A DNA stretch of 64,000 nt from Clostridia bacterium (GTDB lineage Bacteria > Bacillota > DTU025). Within the stretch, counting starts at the first letter, position 1; each line of letters starts with the position of its first letter. Location of the stretch: the NCBI GenBank assembly GCA_034926675.1, contig JAYFQW010000026.1:24735-88734 (forward strand). The letters run 5' to 3'. The notes beneath the pieces are model-generated. The model did no database searches, was not told the DNA's origin, and was given only the letters and a program-made list of their open reading frames with translations. The position numbers and the translations under genes were made by a program. Shown piece by piece: positions 17,031 through 27,500 of the stretch.

Positions 17031-18479
17031 ATGGCAAACGTACGGTTCTTCACAGGCGAGCATGTACCCCTTGAGATGCACAAGGTGCGCATCGTGCAAA
17101 AACTCAGCCTTCCCTGCATCGAGCGCAGGCTCGAAGCGATTACCGAGGCGGGCAACAACACATTTCTGCTTCAGAACTGCGATATCTTCCTGGACATGCT
17201 GACCGACAGCGGCGTCAATGCAATGAGCGATCAGCAGATGGCGGCGATGATGGTGGCCGACGACAGTTATGCAGGCTCGGCGACTTTCACAAGACTCGAG
17301 AACAAGCTGATTGAGCTGTTTGGTATGCCGCACTTTCTGCCCGCCCATCAAGGGCGCGCCTGTGAGCATATTCTTGCGTCAGCGCTAGTCAAGCCGGGAA
17401 ATGTCGTGCCGATGAACATCCATTTCACCACGACCAAGGCGCACATCACCAGAAAGGGCGGCAGCGTTGTCGAGCTGGTTATCGACGAGGGCTTGAAGAC
17501 GACCAGCGAATTCCCGTTCAAGGGCAACTTTGACCTCAATAAGTTGGGGCAGGTCATCGACGCGCAGGGAGCAGACAACGTCCCATTCGTGCGGCTGGAG
17601 GCGGGCGCCAATCTGATTGGCGGGCAGCCTTTCTCGCTGCAGAATGCGTGCGAGGTTGCGGCGCTGTGTCGCGCCCATGGTGTCCTGACCGTGCTGGACG
17701 CCAGTCTTCTGCAGGATAACCTGTATTTCATCAAGCAACGCGAGGCGGCGTGCAAAGGCATGAGCATCCGAGAGATCACCCGCGCACTGGCCGACGAGAT
17801 GGATATCATCTACTTCTCCGCCCGCAAGCTGGGCTTTGCCAAGGGCGGCGGAATCTGTGTGCGCGATGATGCCTTGTTCGCAAAGATGCGCGAGCTGGTG
17901 CCCCTTTTCGAGGGCTTCTTGACATACGGCGGTATGTCGGTGCGCGAGATGGAGGCGATCGTTGTTGGACTGGACGAGACGATGGACGAGGACGTCATCT
18001 CCCAGGGGCCGCAGTTCATCCAGTTCATGACGGACGAGCTTGTCAAGGCGGGCGTGCCGGTTGTCACCCCTGCGGGTGGGCTGGGCTGCCACTTGAACGC
18101 AATGGAATTCTTGCCTCACGTGCCGCAGCATCAATACCCCGCCGGCGCGCTGGCGGCGGCTCTTTACATCGCAAGCGGGGTGCGCGGCATGGAGCGCGGC
18201 ACAATGAGCGAAGCACGTGAGCCCGATGGCAGCGAGGTGTTCTCAAAGATGGAACTGCTGCGCCTGGCTTTGCCCCGACGGGTGTTCACCCTCTCGCAGG
18301 TCAAGTACGCCATCGACCGCATCGTCTGGCTATATGGTCGCCGCGACCTTGTCGGCGGGCTGACATTCACCGAAGAACCCGCAGTCCTGCGCTTCTTCTT
18401 CGGGAAGCTGAAGCCCACATCAGGCTGGCAGGCTGAGCTGGCGAGGGCCTTTCGCGCGGACTTCGGGGACAGTCTGTAA
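17031..18479 (+). CDS. tyrosine phenol-lyase/tryptophanase family PLP lyase
   Basis: These PLP enzymes cleave tyrosine to phenol, or tryptophan to indole, plus pyruvate and ammonia. At 482 aa it spans the whole family. Seen are LTDSGVNAMSDQQ, DDSYAGS (substrate tyrosine), AHQGR (phosphate arginine), NLIGGQP, YFSARKLGF (likely Schiff-base lysine), GMERG and LPRRVFT (carboxylate arginine). The arginine in MERG corresponds to the tyrosine phenol-lyase determinant (Arg381 in Citrobacter numbering); tryptophanases have Val/Glu there. The arginine after the PLP aspartate (DATR in tyrosine phenol-lyase) is replaced (DASLLQDN). ATG 17031 follows TAAGGAG. The upstream Tyr T-box also points to tyrosine. 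Exact substrate unproven. Confidence 0.85.
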   Translation: MANVRFFTGEHVPLEMHKVRIVQKLSLPCIERRLEAITEAGNNTFLLQNCDIFLDMLTDSGVNAMSDQQMAAMMVADDSYAGSATFTRLENKLIELFGMPHFLPAHQGRACEHILASALVKPGNVVPMNIHFTTTKAHITRKGGSVVELVIDEGLKTTSEFPFKGNFDLNKLGQVIDAQGADNVPFVRLEAGANLIGGQPFSLQNACEVAALCRAHGVLTVLDASLLQDNLYFIKQREAACKGMSIREITRALADEMDIIYFSARKLGFAKGGGICVRDDALFAKMRELVPLFEGFLTYGGMSVREMEAIVVGLDETMDEDVISQGPQFIQFMTDELVKAGVPVVTPAGGLGCHLNAMEFLPHVPQHQYPAGALAAALYIASGVRGMERGTMSEAREPDGSEVFSKMELLRLALPRRVFTLSQVKYAIDRIVWLYGRRDLVGGLTFTEEPAVLRFFFGKLKPTSGWQAELARAFRADFGDSL

Positions 18480-18599
18480 TGCGTGATATCCACACGGCAT
18501 TCGAGTCGTGTGCAGCATGTGAAGCAGCGGGACGCCCCGCTTGGCTCGCAGGGTGGAGGACATTGGATCAGGCACGTGGAATGGATGTGTCCGGAAGCC

Positions 18600-19200
18600 A
18601 TGAGTGTGCGCAACTATCTCTTCTACTGCAAGGTGAAGGCTGTAGCCATTGGAAGCATTGCAGGCAGTATCGGATATCTGTTCTATGCTGTTGCGCCCTC
18701 GTGGGGTTGGCTGCTCGTGGGCCATACTGTAGCATCACCGGCTAGGTGCTTTGTGGCCCCTAGTTTCCAGGCGTTCATCGCGGAGCAGTCCGCAGAGGAA
18801 ACACGGGCCCGCGTGTTCGCGATCAGTGAGTCGGCATTCGCTGTGGTTGGCATTGTGGGTCCGCCCATAGGCGGATTCCTGTCGCAGCGGTACGGGTTCC
18901 GCTGGATGTTTGTCGCGGCGTTGCTGTCGCCCGACTACAACTCACTAGTATCAAAGGAGGTTCCCATAAGCATTAGGGGGACTGCCTTCGGATTAGTGTC
19001 GACCACCATGGGCATAAGCATCGCTTCCGGCGCCGTATATCGGCGGGTTGATGTGGGCCAGGTTCGGGCCCAAGGCTCCGTTCGCGTTGCCGCTATTGGC
19101 CAGCCTGGGCATGGCTGTAATGTTCTGGTTTAAGCTGCCGGGCAAAACGGACAAGGAGGAACAGACCGCAGAGGCGCAGGCATCACCGTCGCGAGCATAG
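18600..19200 (+). pseudogene. MFS transporter remnant, internally deleted and frameshifted
   Basis: Residues from about 18630 show a major facilitator segment (SIGYLFYAVAPSWGWLLVG, then GIVGPPIGGFLSQRYGFRW). It then jumps to a late-MFS piece (PDYNSLVSKEVPISIRGTAF). The C-terminal helix continues only in another frame (MWARFGPKAPFALPLL, ending near 19200 in a charged tail). About half of a normal 400-aa transporter is missing, so it is not functional. It may once have exported or imported a substrate of the upstream lyase, but nothing shows this. Confidence 0.75.
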
Positions 19201-19359
19201 CGACACGGCTGTACCGGTTCGCCGTTGGCGGACGGACCTGGGCAATTGGGCCCCCGGTCCGTCCGCGTTGCTGTTAATGACCGTTCAATGGTGAGGAACA
19301 GGAGCGGTATTGGGGGCGTAGGACGCAAACGCTGGATGGCGCGTATCCTGTGTCTTTCC

Positions 19360-19790
19360 GCCCAGTACATCCCATATTCAGCACCCTTGGGCGTTCAATA
19401 TCTTGTCCGATTCATTGCCGTCCATAGCCTCGCCGACGAGGGGTATGCCTTCTGCGTTCACCACATCGAACTCAACGTCTTTGTGAAGGGAAACATCCCG
19501 CCCGCCGCCCACAGCCGCGGAAACGAATCTACGGTTCCTGAGATTCCGGTCTCGCAGGCGGTCAATGCCGACCAAACCGGCATTGTCGCGAGCTGAATGC
19601 CACTCAATTCGACATTGACAATGGGGTCAGTGTCCATTTCGTGGACATTGACGGTCCGGCTCCCGCCATCGAGGTGCACGTGAACTGCATCGCGCGACCG
19701 ACACATCACTGAAAACGCATCTACCTGCGAGTCAGCCGCGCCACATTATGCCATGCAGTTCGCCGCGAAAGCTCCCCGTCGCGGATTCTG
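19360..19790 (-). mobile_element. IS-derived relic, inverted copy flanking the Wadjet region
   Basis: Read on the minus strand, this segment matches 34905-35290 step by step. It has GGCATAATGTGGCGCGGCTG near 19750, a block with GACACTGACCCC and CAATTGAGTGGCATT-like words near 19600-19650, GACCGGAATCT near 19540, and the element end GCCCAAGGGTGCTGAA near 19390. The last words also close the transposase relic at 43.8-44.5 kb. No complete transposase frame remains. Confidence 0.65.
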
Positions 19791-19812
19791 CCGGAGCTGA
19801 CGTTTGGAGTGC

Positions 19813-19960
19813 CTCAATGCTGGATTCATCGACATTGCGGGCGTTTCAATGTCGATTCCATCGACGCTGAACCCATTTCACTGCTGGATTCGTCGACATT
19901 ATCGCCCCGGGCTCGGTCGCGCCTGTCGCCCCGGGCTCGGTCGCGCCTGTCGCGCCGGTC
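19813..19960 (+). repeat. 32-bp degenerate repeats plus 24-bp GC-rich tandem
   Basis: Three successive units of about 32 bp begin near 19816, 19848 and 19880, with the core TGGATTCATCGACATT or its palindromic variant. From about 19903, two copies of a 24-bp GC-rich unit follow (CGCCCCGGGCTCGGTCGCGC). The stretch from 19960 to 20584 contains frames but none that I can support as a gene. Confidence 0.7.
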
Positions 19961-20584
19961 GCGCAGTCGCGCCTCGTCAGGCAGGGCGTGCGTGCAGCCC
20001 GCGCGAAACACTGCACACTCCTCTGGCCTGGCAGTCTGGCAACCTGGAGCAACGCCCGCGGCTATCAGGACGAAGCGAGCCACACGAGGGCCGCAAACCT
20101 GGGCGCTCCCCGGAGGCCCGAAAGCGCGAAAGCGCGAGGCGGCCTGAGCGCGTTTCCTTGAGGTCTCCCGCGAAGGTGTGCGGATCTGACCCAGGCTATT
20201 CCGCAAGGTGGTCGAAATCGGATCGGCTCCGCGTCCAGCTTGCACCTGGATACCGTGTTGGGTATGCGGCGTACGCGAATCCGGGAGGAAACTGGGACTC
20301 TGTGTTCGAGTGGAAGAACTTCCGTCCCGATTCCGTCAAGGGCGCCGAAGATGGGCAGGGTGAGTAAGAACCCTGGGTAGAAAGGCCCAACTCCGCAACA
20401 GCCATCGGCGGCCGCGGTGCAGAGCAGAACACCCGCCTACGATAACCCCTGGAAGGCGTGGGCCGCGGCGCTCATCATTGCGCGCGCGTCTGCCATTATT
20501 TATGATCTCTGCAGGAGTCATGACCCACAGAAGCCAATACTACGCGGCAACAGGATATGCAGGTACATGGGGAGTGTGATCCGC

Positions 20585-21751
20585 ATGAAACGACGTCTGA
20601 TGCTACTCCGTATGGTTGCTGTAATGCTCCTTGCCGTGATGGCAGGCCTGGGCCCTGCACCGGCGGTTCGGGCTGCAATTCCGCGGGCTGACCTTCCAGC
20701 TGACGTCGCTGCGTGGCTGGCGCTCATGCCAGAACTGGCCGCGGCGCCTGCTCCTCCCTGGCTGAAGGCAGGCGCACGGCTCACGTACCACATTATGTCG
20801 GCTGCAAGAGAGGGCGATACGACGCCCGCAGGCGAGAGCCTGGTGCAGTATGACGTGGTTTCGTCAGACGGAACGAGCGTGCTCGCCGTAGCCGGAATTC
20901 ACGTCATCTCCGACGGCATGCTGGCGCCTGTGCGTGACACGGGGTTCATCGTAGGCGCCCCAGGCGTGGGCGAAGTGTGGATGAACCCGGCGGCGTTGTC
21001 TGCTGCGGAAAGGCACGCCAATCAGCATATCTCCATCGCACACGTGCCCATGAACGTGGGCGGGGCCACAATAAAGGCAGTGAGGTTCGAATCCGCCGAA
21101 GGTGTTTCACGGAACGTGAGCGTGTTCGAAGAGGCAACGGGTGTATTGCTGTACCGAATCCAGGCCCTGGGCAACCTTGACACAGCCAAACAGAACACCG
21201 TGATATCGGAGTTCGTGTCGATGAGGCAGATTAACCCGGCATGGGCCGGCGGCTCAACGCCTGCATGGGCGGCAGTAGACGCCATGTTCAAGTATGAAGG
21301 CACAACTGCGGTCAACGTGGGCCAAGGGTCGCCCGCCATCCCACTTCCCTTGGCAATGCTGGGGCAAATAGTGTATGCTGCACCGACGTATGCATGTGTA
21401 AGGTGGGAAACCTACATGAGCGGCCGCAAGACCGAAGAACGCTACTCTCTGTCGCCGGCGGCTATCCCGTCAGGAGGCATATTCCTGCCGCCGCAGGCCT
21501 TGGCGGTGTTGAGGGCAGGACAGGCGCTTGATGCTGATCCCACAACAGGCGTGACCATATCCGTAGCGCAAAGCCCCCTGGTCATGGACGGTAAGCAACT
21601 GCTTACACTGGTGCATCAGGGCCGATCATTTCAGCGGTTGTACGGCTACGATTGTCAGTCGGGCATGCTGATCTACTTCGGCGAGTCGGCACAGCAAGGA
21701 CTTGCCATGGTCCAAACAGAACTGAAGTTGACCGGCGTGTACGGTAGATGA
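20585..21751 (+). CDS. secreted protein of unknown function, paralogue A
   Basis: The 388-aa product starts with a clear signal peptide (MKRRLMLLRMVAVMLLAVMA, cleavage after AVRAA likely). The mature part begins IPRADLPADVAAWLALMPEL and looks beta-rich without membrane segments. I do not recognise a domain. It is clearly homologous to the next gene, with shared stretches such as GVGEVWMNPA, RNVSVF, MRQ and GYDCQSGML. Start ATG 20585 follows GGGGAG; the frame is open further upstream but lacks a better start. The pair probably forms an operon with a 15-nt gap and acts at the cell surface or outside. Confidence 0.75.
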   Translation: MKRRLMLLRMVAVMLLAVMAGLGPAPAVRAAIPRADLPADVAAWLALMPELAAAPAPPWLKAGARLTYHIMSAAREGDTTPAGESLVQYDVVSSDGTSVLAVAGIHVISDGMLAPVRDTGFIVGAPGVGEVWMNPAALSAAERHANQHISIAHVPMNVGGATIKAVRFESAEGVSRNVSVFEEATGVLLYRIQALGNLDTAKQNTVISEFVSMRQINPAWAGGSTPAWAAVDAMFKYEGTTAVNVGQGSPAIPLPLAMLGQIVYAAPTYACVRWETYMSGRKTEERYSLSPAAIPSGGIFLPPQALAVLRAGQALDADPTTGVTISVAQSPLVMDGKQLLTLVHQGRSFQRLYGYDCQSGMLIYFGESAQQGLAMVQTELKLTGVYGR

Positions 21752-21766
21752 TAATGGGAGGAAGGC

Positions 21767-22945
21767 ATGATGAAAAGCCGTCTTGGTCTATTTCGTCCCA
21801 ACCTATTCTGTGTGACCCTCGCGCTATGTGTAGGGGCTGCGGGATTGGGGTTGCTGGGCCCGGGGGCGGCGGCACGGGGGGCAGTTCAGCCCGCAGATAT
21901 CCCAAGCGATGTTCCAGCTTGGCTGACGCGCATTCCCGAACTGGCCTCAGCGCCCGCGCCTGCCTGGTTGCGAACGGGCGCGCGGCTCACGTACCACGTC
22001 ATGTCGACTGCCAAGAAAGAGGATAAGACATCAGGAGGCGAAGCACTGGTTCAGTATGACGTGGCATCATCTGACGGGAAAACCGTTCTCGTCATTCTGG
22101 GTATTCACAGCATATCTGGAGGTCCTCTCATGCCGCTGCGCGACGGCGGCTTTATCGTGGGCATTCCGGGTGTAGGCGAGGTGTGGATGAACCCGGCGGT
22201 GCTGCCCACTGCAGAAAAACACGGCAATCGAGATTTGGCCATAGGGCACACGTCCATGAACGTGGGCGGTGCTGCGAGGCAGGCAGTGAGGTTTGAGGCC
22301 GACGAGGGCATCGGGCGGAATGTGAGCGTATTCGACGAGCAATCCGGAGTGCTGCTCTACCGAATCAACACCCTCGACAAGGCCACGCAAAACACGGTGA
22401 CATCCCAGTTCATGTCGATGAGGCAGATGAACCTGGCGTGGGTTGGCGGCTCGACGCCTGCATGGGCAGGAGCAGGCACTCAACTAAGGTATGAAGGCAC
22501 AAGTGAGGTCGGTTTCGGGTATGGGCCGCCTGTAGCGACGCCCACCGTGATGCTGGCGCACATAACGCAAGCAGGCCCAACGTGGGCTATGGTAAAGTGG
22601 CAAAGCTACCTGAACGGACAGCTCAACGGAGAACGGTATTCCCTGGCGTCGGCGACTATCGCCTCAGGCGGCGTATTCCTGCCTCAGGCGGCATTGGCGA
22701 CGCTGAAGGCAGGCCAGGTGCTTGATGCGGATCCCACGACGGGCGTGACAGTGTCGGTTGCGCAGACCCCCTTGAGCATGGACGGCAGGCAACTGCTCAC
22801 ACTGATGTATCAGGGCCAGTCGTTTCAGCGGCTGTGCGGTTACGATTGTCAGTCGGGAATGCTAGTCTACTACTCGTCTTTCTCACAGGAGGGAGTGAGC
22901 CAATTCCATACGGAACTCAGGTTGACTGGGGTTTCCGGCAAGTGA
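21767..22945 (+). CDS. secreted protein of unknown function, paralogue B
   Basis: A 392-aa protein with a signal peptide (LFCVTLALCVGAAGLGLLG). It has the same architecture as the preceding gene: IPSDVPAWLTRIPEL, GARLTYHVMS, GIPGVGEVWMNPA, GRNVSVFDEQSGVLLYRI, GGSTPAWA and a C-terminal GYDCQSGMLVYY. Two cysteines in the GYDCQ region are the only ones conserved between the pair near the C-terminus. ATG 21767 is preceded by GGGAGGAAGG. It faces jetD tail to tail with a 40-nt gap. The duplication is old enough for clear divergence but both copies are intact. Confidence 0.75.
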   Translation: MMKSRLGLFRPNLFCVTLALCVGAAGLGLLGPGAAARGAVQPADIPSDVPAWLTRIPELASAPAPAWLRTGARLTYHVMSTAKKEDKTSGGEALVQYDVASSDGKTVLVILGIHSISGGPLMPLRDGGFIVGIPGVGEVWMNPAVLPTAEKHGNRDLAIGHTSMNVGGAARQAVRFEADEGIGRNVSVFDEQSGVLLYRINTLDKATQNTVTSQFMSMRQMNLAWVGGSTPAWAGAGTQLRYEGTSEVGFGYGPPVATPTVMLAHITQAGPTWAMVKWQSYLNGQLNGERYSLASATIASGGVFLPQAALATLKAGQVLDADPTTGVTVSVAQTPLSMDGRQLLTLMYQGQSFQRLCGYDCQSGMLVYYSSFSQEGVSQFHTELRLTGVSGK

Positions 22946-22985
22946 GCCGTAGTCGAAGACGTGTGAGGATCTAGCATGTATCGTC

Positions 22986-24494
22986 TTAAGGGACGGCCGC
23001 CGACCTGAGCGCCTCCCGGACGTCTTCAGCGAGGGCGTCGAGCAATCTCTCCTGATAGCCCGCCTTCCGCTCTGCTGCCATCGCGTCTTTGGCGGGGACG
23101 AGTTCAGGCGCGGTGACCCCCTGAAGCTTCGCGAGGCGGTTTTCGGGAAGAGGCGTCTCTGACACACAGCCTAGGTAGTCTTGGAGTCCGTAGCGCCACG
23201 GCCGGACTGATCCAGGGAACCGGTTCATCAGCCTCTGGGCCATCTGGAGCCCTTCGGGGTCAAAGTCTCCTGAGTAGAAGATGGCAGCTCCGCCGGCCGC
23301 AAGCTTGTCCATGAGCATCAAGGCAGCCAGCCTGAATTGCCCATGGGTGCACACCATAGGCGGTCGGCGGGCGTCTCGCGAAGGATCGTCCGATAATCGA
23401 TCCAGGATAGCTGAGAAGACCCCTGAGTTCTCAACCACAAACACCGCCGGGCCGGCGCCGTGGCCCGCCCCAGGCCCTGCGCAAGCCTCAAGCGGCATGC
23501 ACGACCGCGCCTTGACAAGCTCCCGGAGGGGGATGTTGAGCACAGCGCCTTCCCGGCAGGCAGCGGCCCACGTTGCCAGAGGCTGGGGAACGCCGGGGCC
23601 GTCCGATCCGCCTGATCCGCTGCTTGGTAGGGCAATGGGGATCTCGTCGAACGCCAGGATCCCGATGCAGGTCACGAAGTTTAGGAGATCGTCCCGTATT
23701 ATCCCGAAGTGCGCCAGGAGTTCAGCGACGTCCTCGGCCCCATGAGGCGGCGCCGTTGCGCCATCTGCCGGGCCATCCACCGGGTTGTTCCTAAGGTTGT
23801 CCGCCTGGCCGCCAGCACAGTCGCGGCCTGCCACGGCCGCGCGCACCCAACTGAGCGCGGCGATGAGGTGCTTGCCTTGTTCAGTGTCTATGTCGAAACC
23901 ATGTGGGTCTCCGGCGAGGCGGCTCGCGAACACTGGGAGCCGTTCATATTGCCCAGTGTCCCGGCGAGCGGGGTCGGTCGGCAGATTCGCGAGGGCCCGG
24001 AGGACCTTCTCGAGCTGTGTGCGCAATGTCGCGGGATCGCGGTCGTAGGAGCGATGGATGCCCCGGCTTCCTGGGCCTTTCGCCGCGACATTCTCAATCC
24101 ATGCCCTGCTGTAGCGCGCCCCGCACACCTCATGTAGGCTCTGGAAGAACGCGCTTTTCGCCGCCTGATACTCCTGCCGCTCTTCCGAGCGGGTAGCGAT
24201 AGGGTTCCCCTGGTATCCTTCGAGGATCTTGACCAGCTCAACTCCTGCAAACCTGGTGCGCTCAAGCGCCTTCGCTAAGTGAGCGATGGAGACAACTGCC
24301 GATTCGCGCGAGGTGTAGTCTTTGCGGAAGAGCTCGGATAGGGCCTTCCTCTCTGCCGCGTCGAGCCCGACGAGCCTTACCGTGCCGCGGATGTCGCCGA
24401 GGCGCCTGTACTTCTGGATCACCTGGCCGATTAGGCGATGCAGCCCCTTTTCCTTTTTGAAAAACTCTACCGCCTCCGCTAGCCTCTTGTCCAT
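22986..24494 (-). CDS. jetD: Wadjet JetD, Toprim nuclease subunit (DUF2399-like)
   Basis: JetD cuts the circular plasmid DNA recognised by the JetABC SMC complex. The C-terminal third carries the Toprim fold: VFVVENSGVFSAIL (catalytic Glu about residue 355), then FYSGDFDPEGLQMA with the DxD metal pair at about 410-412. The N-terminal part is an arm-like helical domain. I take ATG 24494 (502 aa) because GGAGGGAGCAGG stands just before it; TTG 24515 is the longer option. It is the last gene of jetABCD, 22 nt after jetC, and no catalytic residue seems lost. Its final residues are followed directly by the convergent secreted-protein genes. Confidence 0.88.
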   Translation of the reverse strand: MDKRLAEAVEFFKKEKGLHRLIGQVIQKYRRLGDIRGTVRLVGLDAAERKALSELFRKDYTSRESAVVSIAHLAKALERTRFAGVELVKILEGYQGNPIATRSEERQEYQAAKSAFFQSLHEVCGARYSRAWIENVAAKGPGSRGIHRSYDRDPATLRTQLEKVLRALANLPTDPARRDTGQYERLPVFASRLAGDPHGFDIDTEQGKHLIAALSWVRAAVAGRDCAGGQADNLRNNPVDGPADGATAPPHGAEDVAELLAHFGIIRDDLLNFVTCIGILAFDEIPIALPSSGSGGSDGPGVPQPLATWAAACREGAVLNIPLRELVKARSCMPLEACAGPGAGHGAGPAVFVVENSGVFSAILDRLSDDPSRDARRPPMVCTHGQFRLAALMLMDKLAAGGAAIFYSGDFDPEGLQMAQRLMNRFPGSVRPWRYGLQDYLGCVSETPLPENRLAKLQGVTAPELVPAKDAMAAERKAGYQERLLDALAEDVREALRSAAVP

Positions 24495-24516
24495 CCTGCT
24501 CCCTCCGAACACCAAT

Positions 24517-27500
24517 TCACTTTCCCGCCGCGGTCACAGCCACCATGTCTCTTGCTGCCCTGGCGTCCCGAAGCGCATCCTCGGCCGCCTCCTCAAGCAC
24601 TTCTGATTCCCGGACCGATCCGAGCAACTGGCGCGCGTGACCATCCCAGCGGTAGTGCACGCAAGTCACGAAGGATGCATTTCTTGGGCGGACAAGCTCG
24701 CAAATGGAGAGAGACGAGACGGTATCGTAGTCTCCCCACAGGCTCGCTGAGTTCATGATGTAATCGAAGCCCAGCTTCTCCAGGAGATCAAACATGTCGC
24801 GGATGTTGTTCTCGTCCACTCCGGCAAACGCCTCATCCAGGGAGATGATGTAGGGCGCATCTTCGCGAGCCTCGGAGTACCTGGAGAACGCGGCAGATAG
24901 AAGCGGGATGTACATGGCCATGGCTTTCTCGCCCCCGCTGAACTTGTAGAACGCGTTATTGGTAAGCTCCCGCTCCCGCTCGCCCTGGCGGGTGTAGTAC
25001 AGAGTGAAAGAGAACCACTGCCGGTAATCGAGGACTTCCTTGATGACTCCGTGCAGAGTCTCGCCCTGCCTTCCCTCGGCGAGCAATTCCTTCGCCCGGT
25101 CGATCCTGTATCTGAAATGCCTGACCACCATGGTCACATCTTCTTCCTTCAACAGGCTCGGGTTAGCCCGAAGCAGATCGACGAGGTCTTTCGTGTCCAT
25201 CTCATCCTCGGACTGGGCGGTCCGGGGCCGCAATCGCAGGTCGAACGTAAGGCCGCTTGAGGTATCCCTCTCGGCCATGAGCTCTCGCATCCTCTTCACC
25301 CACTGCTCGGCCCGGGTTATCCGCTCCCGGATGATCCTGCCGACACTGTGCATGATGATCTCCTCATAGAGCTCACGGTCCTTTTCGCTGAGCAATCGCT
25401 GCTGAAGCTCGATGTCCTGATCTAGCTGGTTGAGGACGAAGTAGGGGCTTACCCGCTTCCCTCCATACTCCATCAACACCTGGAGCCGCCGAGACTTCTG
25501 CTTCAGTTGCTCCCACTCGGCATCCTCAGCGTCGCCGTCTTCAGCGGGGGCAGGCAATTCCACTTCGAGCACAGGCTCGATCGCAGGACGGTACTCGACC
25601 AGGTTCCCGATCTCCTCATAGAAGGCTTTGTTCAGCCGGCCCGTGACCACCTCCCGATCCAGGTTGGACTTGGCGATCAGGCGCCCGAGTCTCCTGCGGA
25701 TCACCTTGGCTCTGTCCAGGGCGGGAGCCTCGCCGTCCGCGAAAGCCGCGTCATCGGTCTCGGCCGCCTGTCCCTCGTGCCCCTGTCTCTGCGACGAGTC
25801 GTCGAGCCTGACAAGGTCCAGTCGTTCGTCGTCGAGGAACACCCTTCTCCATGCGTCCGCCGCCAACCGAGCGGAGCTGAGATTCCTTGCTTGGTTCGCG
25901 ATATCGCGCTCGACGGATTCGATTGCCGTGGCCGCGCTCCCGCTCCTGCTTGCAAGCTCTTGGCTTTGATCGGGAATGGCCCTGAGACGGTCCACTACCT
26001 GCTCTACCCGGGCCCGGATTTCGTCTACCCCAAGTTCTGCAAGGCGAGCCCGAACCTGCTCCAGCTGGAGCGAGATCCGGTCGAGGTCGGCCCCGAAAGA
26101 GCTGATCTCCCTCACAAGCTCGGCTGAGTCTGCTGTGACGCTCTTGAACCTCTCCTTGTATTCACTGTAGAGGGAGAGGTTGTGGACGAGCCCCTTATGC
26201 CCGAGCTCGACTTCGTGCAGGTGAAGCATGTAGTCCTTCATGGACTCAATGGCCCAATCGTACGCGTCTTCAGTCCGCTCGAGCCTCAACCCTTCCGCAG
26301 CCGCGCGCAGCCGCCCGCGGACCTCCTCGAGGCTGGAGTAGGTCTGTTTCACCTTTCCGTTGCATCGTTCCACCTCGCGTTCGTGCGCCTGAACCTGCAG
26401 TTTCGCACCGCCAAGGCGCTCGAACGCTGCAAGCGTATCTGCATCCGCCGGGAAAGCCGCGTGGTCGGCCGCGAGCTGACGCTGCCGCGCTTGAAGGATC
26501 TGAAGCCCCGACTCGAGCTTCAGGCGCTCCTCCCGAATCGATGCGAGCTCAGCCTCCAGGCGGACGATTGTTTGCTCACGGAACCTCCGCCGCGCTTCCC
26601 TGCCGATGAAAGTCGCCCGCCCGGTTTTGGGAGCGGAACCCGCGATTATGCCGATGCGGTAAGCTCCGCCTTCGGCCAAGGCTGCGGGAGCTGATTCAAG
26701 GGCGGCATCGGACGCTGAGTTGGTTACAAGAATGCTTGCCAGGGCGTCTGCGATGTCCCTTTCCGAGATGCCGGAGCCCGGGATCGCTGCTGGGCGAAGG
26801 AAGTCCGCGAGCGTGGAGGCGAGGATCTGTGGTTTCGGCCTGATGATCCTGTCGGAATCCAATCCTGTGATGTCGAAGCTCTGGGGAACGATGATCGCGT
26901 CGAGCAGGCCCATCTCGGTGATGGCCGACTCTACCCGATCTCGCATATCATCGGGCAGTTCATCGCGAAACTCCACTGCGGCGAAGAATGGCAAGTGCGG
27001 TATCCCGGATTCGGCAAGTCTACGCCTTGCAGCGACGGTTTCCGGGCGGCGCAGGGGCTCAGGCTCCTTTCGCGCACGCCATTCGGAGAGTTCGCCTTCC
27101 TTCGCGTCGATCTCCTGTTTCTTGACGCCCATGGCGTGTTGGACCTCCAGGATTTCGGCCTGAAGCGCGCGCAGCCGACGGGAATAGGCCTCCTCTTCCG
27201 GCGCGCGTGCTTTCGCGTATCTGTACAGCTCATATAGCTGAGAGAGCCGCCTTGAGATCTCCTGGATTTCCTCATTGGCGAGCTCAAGCTCTCCGCATCC
27301 CTTTCGCCAATCGTGGACTGCCTCTATGAGCGCATCCTTTGCCTCTTCGAAGCCTCTTCCAAGCTTGTGCTCCTCATTTCGCGCGAGGTCAAGTTCCTTT
27401 TGGGCCTCGCCGAGCGTGAATTGTGCTTCCTGGTGCTTCTCTTGTTTTCGGGCGTGTTCTTGAATCACGTTCTTCACGGCCTCAAGCTTGCGCAGATGGT

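Noticed and set aside
16437..19910. CRISPR-like repeats of 32 bp
   Set aside because: Units are degenerate, directly adjacent with no unique spacers, and there are no cas genes in the window.
19804..20367. 187-aa plus-strand frame
   Set aside because: It runs through the 32-bp and 24-bp repeats, is rich in Arg and Pro and has no domain; likely chance in GC-rich DNA.
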